From: Chromera velia
Lineage: Eukaryota; Sar; Chromeraceae
Reading direction: 5' to 3'
Length of the DNA stretch: 24,827 nucleotides
NCBI GenBank assembly: GCA_018398765.1
Contig: JAHBMJ010005877.1
Coordinates: 37,604 to 62,430, forward strand
Part shown: positions 1 through 9,445 of the stretch, piece by piece
Layout: each line of letters begins with the position of its first letter
How positions within the stretch are numbered: the stretch's first letter is position 1
Notes under the pieces: generated by a model
Told to the model about the DNA's origin: nothing
The model's database searches: none
The model's input: the letters and a program-made list of their open reading frames with translations, nothing else
Made by a program: the position numbers and the translations under genes

Positions 1-14
1 GTGTGCGTGTGCGT

Positions 15-50
<36 letters not shown>
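1..50. repeat. (GT)n microsatellite
   Basis: Alternating gt with a few gc and at interruptions, at the left edge. Confidence 0.9.
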
Positions 51-51
<1 letters not shown>

Positions 52-394
52 ACTGTTTCCGAAAGATTGTATGGATCGATGAATCCGATTGCCTGCCTGT
101 GTGCAATATAGAGCCGGAATGGCTTTTTTATTTTATTTGCATCCAATCCTCGATCCCTCTTCATTCGTCCTTCTTTGAACGCAGCATTCAATCAATTGAC
201 GCTCCTCTTCGTGCACGTTTTTGTATTTGTTGTCTGTCCTCGGGTCACCTACTGATCTGCCCCTCAGCTGTTCCCCGCCTGATTTTTTAATCGATCGTTT
301 CTGAATTGAATCTTCACATCATGTATCACTCCCCGGCCCCCAACTGATGAATTAATACGATGCCCCCCATGCACGCATTCATGCATTCATGCAG
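1..394 (+). other. Intron (last part) upstream of first visible exon
   Basis: It holds a (GT)n run at about 17-50 and no open frame resembling the globin. The acceptor at 391-394 (gcag) follows gcattcatgcattcatgcag. No exon carrying the expected proximal His of globin 1 was found here. Confidence 0.55.
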
Positions 395-1367
395 GGGGTG
401 ATTGACCGTCTGGGCATTCCCTTCGAAAAATTGTTCAAGAACTTCAAACTGGTCCCCAACCTCAGCAAGGTAGGTCAGTCAAGCAGGCAGGCAGCTAGCT
501 GGTTAGGCAGAATGCTGTAAGCTCAGAGGGTACAGAAGTGATTTATTTGTTCCTCTGTGCCACTTCGTAGTCCACTCTCCATGCACAGATTTTCTTTACT
601 GTTACATGCGAGTCGCAATCGACGTGCAAGCTTTTTTGTCCCCGGCCGTAGAGGGAAAAGACCATCTTTTCCTGCTGACCATCTTTTCTTTCGCTCCCTC
701 TTTTTCTGCTAACTGCAATGTTGCAGATCCAGGGCGTGGTTCTGCAAACGATGGAAGAGGTGGTTGGAGCACAGTGGTCAGTCAGTCAGTGAATCAATCA
801 GTCGATGCGCCCCCCACAAAGCGACAGACAAATTAAGGAGGTCTCCGGTTGGTATTCATTCAGGAGAACTGAAAAAGGTCGCCTGTCTATTCTTCCCATG
901 CACACGCCAGCAGCAGCAGCTTGGCGAAGCACACTACCTCATGCTTGTGAAAGTCCGCAACGCCCAGCTAGGTTCTTTTCCTCCAGAGGGAAAGTGAAAG
1001 TGTGTCTAGACAGACGGTGGCGCTACGGGCAGGCTCAGGAGGATAACAGGAAAAGAAAAGGAATCCTTCATGCATGCTTGGCAGCTTTCTCCATCGTCAC
1101 TCGATCGTTACATTTCGCTCTTTTCTCTTTTTTTCGGAGCTGCTCTGCTCTGCTCTGCTCGGATTCCTCCCTCCCTCCCTCCTTCCCGACCCGGGACGAG
1201 GACCACATAATGGCATACTGAGCCTCTTATCTTATCGATTTCCTCCTTGATTAGTTTATGATTCATGCATTTTTATAATTAATTTTATTTTGGTGCAGGG
1301 ACGAGGACCACATGATGGCATGGGAGTGGCTGTGGTCTCTGGCGACTGTGGAAAGGAGCGTGAACGC
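395..1367 (+). other. Globin domain 1, C-terminal half (F/G/H helices)
   Basis: Residues 1-64 read [17 protein letters not shown], then a short stretch, then [18 protein letters not shown]. The first motif has the spacing G-V-x7-F-x3-F and the second W-x7-W. Globin 2 of the same protein has exactly the same spacings (GV-x7-F-x3-F at 268-281, W-x7-W at the G-H turn). The spacings also match the usual FG corner, G helix and H helix of non-vertebrate globins. The proximal His should sit four residues before G1, in an exon to the left of the window, so heme binding by this domain cannot be judged here. Three small exons (395-469, 727-776, 1299-1367) encode it. Confidence 0.72.
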
Positions 1368-1565
1368 GTGAGTCAGACAGAGGGAGAGGGGGGTAGGGGA
1401 ATTCATTCGGCTCTGTCTGTGTTTTGGTCTCTGTTTTCGTTCTTGCGTGGTTCGGTGTCCCTTTTTTCTCCTTCACCCTCGTGTGTTTTTTTCTGCCTTC
1501 CGCTCTCAGTGAGTGCGTGCGTGTGTGTGAGTGTATGTATATATATATATATAGATATATACATA

Positions 1566-1597
<32 letters not shown>

Positions 1598-4500
1598 TGT
1601 GCATTTGTTGCGTGTGAACGATGAATGAAATTTTCTTCTTCAGGTGGCGCTCCACCGACCGCGACATTCTTCTTCAATCCTGGCTGGCAGTGGAGAAGGT
1701 GATCTTGCAGGAGATTGCGGACAACGCTCCGGAGGGCGCAGGGCGGGATTTCTTTGCGGAGGAAGTTCAGCCTGGAGCCGTGAAGAAGGCGGGGTTTGCA
1801 GTGGACGATGATGAATTGGGGGAGGGCGGGGGGAGTGAGAGGCAGTCAGGGAAGTCAATGAAGTCGACTAAGAAGAAAGGAGGGGGAAACATCTGGCAAA
1901 GGTTCTTTGGGAACAACGGGGGGGGGGCGGATGATGACAACAAATCGGCAATTTCGGGGGCATCAAAACAGCGCAAGTCCAAACAGACTGAACAACTCAA
2001 AGCGAGACTGAGTGAAGCACCCAAGGTGAGCAAGTGCAGGGGAGGGGGGGCGGACACCTCATCCACAGAGAAACTTAGACACAGCAAGAAAAGAAAGGAG
2101 GGAGGAAGAGGGAGGATTCTGATGGTGAATTCATTTTTTGACAGAACAAAAATAGGGTTCTTTCACTCACTCTCTCGATCCCTCTCTGGTTGTCCCACTC
2201 TCCCTTCATATTTGACTCAGATCACTCTGTCCGCTCAATGCATCAGTCATAAAACCAACAACCTCCAGCTTTGTGGCATTTCAGAACGAATTAAGATCGC
2301 TCTCCAAAACGACCGGGCCAGGTCTTTCCATGCATTTGTTCCTTCCTCTTCACCTTCTTTCTTTCACTTCTTTCTTTGCATGGCTGGACGAGGTCGGATG
2401 AATTTAAATAAAGAAATGAAATGACCTCAAATGATGCAGGTGACATGGGAAGTCGCCGAAATCTTCGCACGGAAGATCTTCAAAATGTTCGCCACAGACG
2501 CGCCAACTGTCGACTCCATCTTCGTCAAACACAGAGACGTGAGTCTGTCAGTCAGTCAATGAATCAGCTAGAGATTCCGACAGACAGTCAGGCAGCCGTC
2601 TGAACGGACTGATCGATTTGACGAATCCATGCTGTGAAAACAGTGAACCATCAGAACATGATGAGAGTGTACCTTCGAAGTCGCATAACCAGCTGAGTGA
2701 GTCTGGCGTGCTGCCTTCGACCTTCGGGCTCTCTGTAGCTTTCTTCAAGCGATCCTTTTCTGTTGCCTCCATCTCTCACACCAGCCATCCGGCATGTTTT
2801 CGTGATCGTCAAATTCTGCTTTTCTGTCTGCAGGCGTACACCCACACGGTCCAGGGCATCCTGAATCGACTCCTCGCGTACATCAACGACCCTCATGTCA
2901 GTCAGTCCGTCAGTTCTTCGCATTCATTCCTTCCGCAATTAATCTCTCTTTTTGAATGAATGGGTTCATTATCGGGGGGTCCCTGCCGGCGTGCCTCGAT
3001 GCCCTTCCTCGCTAGCTGGAGGAGAGACAATGCAGGGGATGGTATCCGAGGTACGAGCTGTCGTGGGTGGGACATCACTCACTGGCATTCACCGCACGAT
3101 CGTTCATTCATTCATTCATTCATTCATTCACACTGCAGTTGCTCTGGATTGAAGTCATTTCTTCTTCTACTTATTCCATCTCTCTTTCTTTCCTCTTCTC
3201 TCTCTCACACACACTCTCTCTCTGTGTCTGTGTGTGTGTTTGTGTATGTGTGTCGTCTCTCTCTTCATGACGTCATTTGGACCAGGTGCTATAGATCCAG
3301 GCCGACGATCGAGTTGGCAGAATGTTCTTATGGTCACTTTCAATATTTCTTCATTGCCGCTATGATCAATATTTCTCTTACACGTATATGTGCATGCATA
3401 CATAAATACATAAGAATGTATGTATATTTGAATGAATGTTGTTCCTCTCTCTCTCTGTGCGTCTCAGTTGCTCTGGATCGAGGACGAAGAACTGGCGCTT
3501 CGACACATCAAATACGGAGTGATGCCGGGAGACATTCCGATCTTCAGAGAAATCTTCCTGGCGACTTTCCAAGATATTGCCGCAGGGTCGTGGACAAAAA
3601 GGTGCGTCGGTCTGTCTGGCTGACTGTCTGATTAATCCCTCTCTACCTCTTTTTCTTTCACACACACACTACACTCACTATCTTTTTTTGTGGCAAGAGA
3701 CTCTGCCGATCCTCGCTTCTATCTATCGATCTAGGATCGATCTATCTGTCTATCTATCTTGGAAGGATCTATCGGTCGGTCTGTCACTATGTCGGTCTGA
3801 CTATCTTTCTGTCCACGTATCTTTCTTTCTGCCTATCTGTTTCGCTTGGATCTGCCCATTGTTTCCTGTGCACTGTATGTGTGTATGTATGTATGTATGC
3901 ATTCATGCATGTATGTAGGTATGTGTGTACGATTTTCCCCGACTTCACGCACGCAGGTACAACGACACCTGGAAGAAATACCTTTCCATTACCCTCTCGG
4001 GGCTCTCTGAGGTTTTGGTCTCTGCCCTCGACCCTGTGGCCAAGGCACTCATCATCCATTCGCCCTCAGATCTTATGCAGGGCCTGAAGGAGGCCCCCAG
4101 GGGACGACGGGCAGAAATGGGTAGGTCTTTTTTTTTTCTTTTTCATACAGAATGGGTAGGTCATAGGGATGGAAGGAAGGAAGGAAGTAGGGGGACAAAC
4201 AAGGGAATCAGACTGGAGGGGGGAAGGGGGATGGGTGGACGGGGACAAGGAACGTGGCGCTCCCTCGTGAGTTCTGTCTGCTGCAGACTGCATGAAACGG
4301 CCCAAGAGTCTTCAGAGTGTGGAGCATAACTGGAAAGAGAGCGTTTTTCATTCTCCTTCTCTCTTTAATTCTCGATAGGCTTTTCATTTCTCTTCCTCTC
4401 CTTCTCTCCCGTGCTTCCTTCCTTCCTTCCTTCCTTCCTTCCTTTATCCCCTCCTTTGTCTCTTTTCTGGCCACATTCCGAAAAACTCGGTTGCCTGCGC

Positions 4501-7500
4501 GGAAGAATGACGTCTCTCCTTCCAGTAACACACAGAGATCTCTTTTTTCGTTTGTGTTTCCTTTTGCGTCCTTTCCTTCCTTCCACCCTTCCTTACCTCG
4601 TGGCTGCAGCGTGCCAGATTGTGATCAAGGGAGAGTCCAAACCAGTGATCTACTGGTCAGTCGGCCTGCGTCCCTGTGTTTCCTTTCTGTGTGTGTAGTG
4701 CGTCCGTCGACTCGTCTGTTTGCCCGTCTTTCGGCCTTTTTATACTTTTGTCGGTTTCTCAGTCGGCTGGTCTCTCTGTCTGTATACGAAGCTGTCCTTT
4801 CTTTGTTGGTTTGTTTGAATAAGCTTTCTTCATTCTCTCCATTCCATTGCTCGATTGAGTACTTTATTGATGGTTTTTTTTTTGAAGGAAAAACTTCTTT
4901 TTTAATTTCTTTCTTCTGATGGTCGATGTGCCCGTACATGCATGCATTTTAGGATGGGTACAGGATGATCAAGGTATGCATTCATCTTCATACATTATGT
5001 GTAAACAAGAACTCTGTATGAAATGAACACAACACATGCATGCATTCATGCATTTTTGGATGGATGGATGGATGGATCGATGGATGGATGGATGGATGGA
5101 TGGATGGATGGATCGATGGATGGATGGATCGATGGATGGATGGATGGATGGATGGATGGATCGATGGATGGATGGATCGATGGATGGATGGATGGATGGA
5201 TCGATGGATGGATGGATGGATGGATGGATGGATGGATGGATCGATGGATGGATGGATGGATGGATGGATGGATCGATGGATGGATGGATGGATGGATGGA
5301 TGGATCGATGGATGGATGGATGGATGGATGGATGGATGGATGGATGCAGGATGATTGAGGCAGGGCACACGAAGCTTGTGAAGATCCTCATGCGAGACGT
5401 TTTGGCAATTCGGGCCAACAGATCCGGAGTCTGGTGGGGGGGTTCTACATTGTGGGAGTGGTACGGCAAGGATCTGGTGAAGACGATCTGCCAGATGGCC
5501 CCTGAGGCCTCCTCAGACCTCCTCGACGGTCATATCTGGTGCTCCGATGTGGTGGGTTTCTTTTCTTTTCTTCTTGTCTTTTCTGTTGTTTCACTCAAGC
5601 TCCTTTCGGTTTAGATCGCTTCTTCTTCTTGTTCATAGGAAAAGAGGGAAAAGATCGACTTATCTGATTCGGGGGGGGGCGGTGAAGAGAGGTAGTGCAA
5701 AAAACGGAAAGAGCCTGACGCAAACCGAAATTGCTCTTCTTTCCACAGTTATTGCAATGACACGAAGAGCAGACTGTTAGAAGCACAAAAGATCTTAATG
5801 CCTCCGTGCATGAACTGCAGGTCGTGCGGGGGAAGCGTCGCGTGATCTTCTACGTCCGCGATCTGTGGGGAGACTCTACTCGTCTGACTTCCTCAGGAGA
5901 GCCGATGTACAAGTCCGTTGCTGAGTCCCCTCTGGCCCTTCTGGTTAGGATGCACGACGTGAACGTGGCCTCTCACCCTCTGGTGCAGTTCCTCGTCGAG
6001 AAGAAATGGACGCTGTTTGTGAGGAAACAATTCCTCATGCAGGAACTTATGGGCCTCTTTCAGGTCAGCCAGCCGGCCTGCATGGGAAGAGAGAGGTGCC
6101 CAGGTGCATGATTGTGGTTGTCTGCATCTTGGATTGATTTTGTGTCTGCATGATCGAGTCCGTTTCCTCGTTCAAAACAAACAAAATGATTAATGCAACT
6201 TTGGCGAGTAGGATTGCGTGACGGTGTCTGGAGGGACGGGTGTTGGAAAGTAGAAAAGAGAATGGATGATCCAAAGAGAAGAGGGAAGCGCTTTGGTGAA
6301 GTGGTCAGACGAGGGTAAACTCTTCTTTTCTCTTCTTGCGTGGGGAAACAATCTGTGTGGCCACGTAAATGAAAAAGAAACGGTTGTTGTGTGACGTACA
6401 TTAATGCTTCTGAACACATTCATTCGGCTCACATGATTGCCCCTGAATGCACAGATTCTGGCTCTGTGTCTCGGCTACGTGTGGCTTGCGGATTCGCAAC
6501 CGGGGGCTGCGTTCGTCTGTCGGGCGATCGTGTGGACAATTGCTGTGATCTGGTTCGGCATCTTCATCTCCAGATGCCACAAACAAATCCAAATCAAAAT
6601 GTACCGGTAAGTGGGTAAGTGCACGAGTATTGTTTTTAGTGTCCGTTCTTGACTGCAAAACTAGTCCAGCAAAAAAAGAGGGAGCCGCGTGCACTCGTCT
6701 GCTGTATGCAAGCACGCAGGATAGAAACGAGTGGAATCTTTCGAAGGGAGGCACGTGCATATGTCAGAGCGATGCCCTGCCAGTCGTCGGATATTGCAGT
6801 TCTGTGTCAAAATTATTCATACATACATATTCTGGCACGAGACCGGTGGATATCTCCTGAATCATTATCGTCATCATGTTCTGTCCTTCTTATTTTCCCC
6901 CTGACCTTTGTCTTTCGGCTTTCCGTCTGCCTCCATGCATGCAGCCCCAAGCTAGCGGGATTCGACGTGAAGTGCGAGGTGCCGGTCACTGCGGCGTCTT
7001 CGTGGAACGTCCTGAGAACCTTCGCTGCCCTGTTCATGATCGTCATCGCAGTGGAGGAACTCGTGCTCAACGGGGCGGCAGGGATCACTTCAGGCAAGGT
7101 GGGCTGTCGAGTGAGTGCATTTAAATTGTGTTCGGGCGGGTGAGTTTTGGGGGGACAAACTAGTGAGTGGGCGAATTCTGTAGGGCAAAATTCTTGGAAG
7201 ACCGTTACGGTTGACAAAGAACTTTGTTTTGTGTTCGCTTCACGTCTTTGCAAAAGAAAGAGAACAACTGCTGTCTGGTTGGATGTACCAACAGGCAATC
7301 TGAAAATGTAGTTTTTCAAAGCTGAACTAAATCAGGTTCGTCTCCTTTTTTTTTTCTGGACTTTCTCTCCTTCCTCGTTTCTGCTGATGCCCCTTCCTGA
7401 ATCAACGATTCGATGAACGTATGGATGGATGAAGAAATCCATGGATGAATGAATTAATGCAGTCGATCATCTCCCAGGAACCAGACGCCACCGCGATCCT

Positions 7501-9412
7501 GAATGCCTTCGGAGTCCTCATTCTCTTCATGTCCTCCCTCCAGCTGATGATGGCTGATCCACGACTCTCCGAGCTCCTCCTCGGCACTCAGGTGCTCTTG
7601 AACGTTGTTGCCAAATACACCGTCATCCTGGTCAGTCAGTCAGGAAGGATCACAGGCAGGCAGGTAGACAACTAATCAATCACTCAAGCAGTAGACTAAG
7701 AAAGCAAGTCGAGAAGGAATGATGCTTCGCTGAAAAGAGAACACCTCATCGAATGGGTCGTGCCGTGCCTGTGGTTTTCTTTCTGTGTGCGTGTAACTCC
7801 GCAGAGAAAGAAAGCCCTCCTCATCCTCATCAGCGCTTTCTTTGCATCAATCAGACGACAGAAAAAAAGAGAACACGCGATCGATCGATCGGAAAAGAAA
7901 TTCGGACAGTGACATGGCAAGCAGGCAAATTGAAAATTCGTTGTGTCTGTGCACCTGCCTGCGTGTCTGCGTGTTTGGCTTCAGGGTTTGTTCGTGATTG
8001 CCTTCTCTGTGCTGATCACGTTGATCGCATCTGACACCGCGGCATTCGCAACCTTTGAGGTTGCCCTCGCAAACATGTCGGCCCTCGCACTGGGGGCATA
8101 CGAGGTCGACCTTTTGGAGGCGCAGTCGGCAACATCAGTGAGAGTAAGTCGACCGATCAGCCAGGCTGCCCGAATGCTCGTGGCGGGAAGCAGCGTTTGT
8201 GGTCCAATGTTCGCGCATGCCTTTCCATTGGAGAGAGAGGTGAACTGAGGGAAGGAAGAAATCAAGTCGTCGAACGAATTCATCTGGGTACTTTGAATGG
8301 CCCAATTTCGACCTCCCCTTCTTGTCATCTTACTCTTTCTATCTTCGATACTGTCTCTGCCGTGACCAATTGCTGTCACTCGCTCTGTGCCTTCTCCAAC
8401 TTTTAACATGTTGCTAGCGCTGTTGCTTTTACTACACTGTTTCTGTTCTTTTGACTCTTGTGCCTGTATGTCTTGCCGTTGTGTCCTGAGCAGATCGTGC
8501 TGGTGCTTTACTCTCTGGCGACAGCGCTTCTGCTGATCAACGGTCTGGTGGCAGTGATGATCGCTGTGTATCAACAGGAGAGGGGGGACATGGAGAAGAA
8601 GGCAATGCTCGGTCTGGCAGAAATCGTGACGGAGTTCGAGTCCGTCAACTCAACAGAGTTCCTCAAAAAGGTGAGTCAGTGAGTAAGTGAGTGAGTGAGT
8701 GGGGTAGGTGTGTTAGTCTGTCTGTCCTTCCGTCCGTCTTTGCATGAGTGTTATGAAGGGACTCAGTCAGACTGAAGCATGGATCGAATCGTGACTGTAA
8801 AGATGCCTGAAGACTGTTTTTACGTACGAAGATTGACAGCAGACTCTTCAGCAAATTCTCTCCGAGCATGCAGAGGTCCAAGGTGATGCAGATGGACAGG
8901 AACGAATGAATGAACGAATGAATGAGTCAAGGAAGGAAGGAAGGAAGGAAGGAAGGAGAGGCGTCTTTTTCAATCCGTTCGCGATGTGTGAACGCAAATG
9001 TATATAAATGCCCGAATGACTGTCTGTTGTATTGTTTTTCTCTGTGTCCACCTCCTTACCTGCCTGTCGGTTTGTCTGTCTGCCTGCGTGTTTGCATGAT
9101 TGCAGATTTCGGACAGTTTGAATTTCTCCCGGCGACTCTCCCTGGATGACGTCAAAGAGATCGGGCCCGACGGGGGGATCGAGGCCTTGGTGGACGCATC
9201 CACATTCACTGTACGTGAGAATATAAATAGAATAAGCATGTAGAACTGATCTAAGACTGTGCATCGAGATCTTGCATGGTGTATGGGAGGTGCGTTCGTG
9301 TGCGTGTGTGTGTGTGTGTGATTTCGTTAATTCCAAAAGGGCATCTATCGCATGGTTCCCGCCCAATTGCCTCGTTACCTGCCTACCTGCCGGCCTGCCT
9401 GCCTGCCGTTCC

Positions 9413-9445
<33 letters not shown>

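Larger units (their letters stand above)
1644..4090 (+). other. Globin domain 2 (heme-binding residues present, large insert after helix A)
   Basis: Helix A is [17 protein letters not shown] (68-84). An insert rich in Gly, Lys, Ser and Asp follows (about 105-190). The B-C region is [15 protein letters not shown] then [11 protein letters not shown], with P214 at C2 and F220 at CD1, six apart as in myoglobin. The E helix is near [13 protein letters not shown] (230-242); the residue at E7 is probably T230, but alignment there is uncertain. The F helix is [10 protein letters not shown] with proximal His H264 (codon 3504-3506), followed by the FG and G helix and [14 protein letters not shown]. The H-x3-G-V pattern is typical of non-vertebrate globins. 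Together these support a working heme pocket. I infer that the insert is disordered and may be a regulatory loop. Confidence 0.82.
3957..6063 (+). other. Globin-to-channel linker and TRP-like pre-S1 region
   Basis: Residues about 316-514. The stretch has [17 protein letters not shown] then DVLAIRANR, a Trp-rich part ([17 protein letters not shown]), [22 protein letters not shown] and [14 protein letters not shown]. It ends with [21 protein letters not shown] just before S1. The last motif matches the 'HP-x-V-x-x-L-x-x-KW' pre-S1 segment of ankyrin-type TRP channels. One ankyrin-like helix pair can be seen ([11 protein letters not shown]), but there is no repeat series. The rest looks like a compact domain of its own that I cannot name. 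Encoded by exons 3957-4120 (end), 4610-4655, 5350-5551 and 5821-6063. Confidence 0.6.

Noticed and set aside
1285-1677. Open frames rich in CVCV, IYIY or HTHT on both strands
   Set aside because: Microsatellite translation inside intron 1368-1643.
2026-2424. Open frame continuing past the donor at 2026
   Set aside because: Codon use turns random after gtgagc, and the globin sequence resumes in phase only at 2440. Read as intron.
4952-4973. Possible cryptic exon between ttttag and gtatgc
   Set aside because: Joined to 4655 in phase it hits TGA after four codons. The direct join 4655 to 5350 is in frame.
5350-5551. Ankyrin repeat array before the channel
   Set aside because: Only one helix pair ([11 protein letters not shown]) looks ankyrin-like, and there is no repeating 33-residue period.
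5023-5614. Long overlapping open frames of WMDG or HPSI repeats on both strands
   Set aside because: They come only from the GGAT array. Every frame stays open because the unit has no stop in that register. The real exon starts at 5350.
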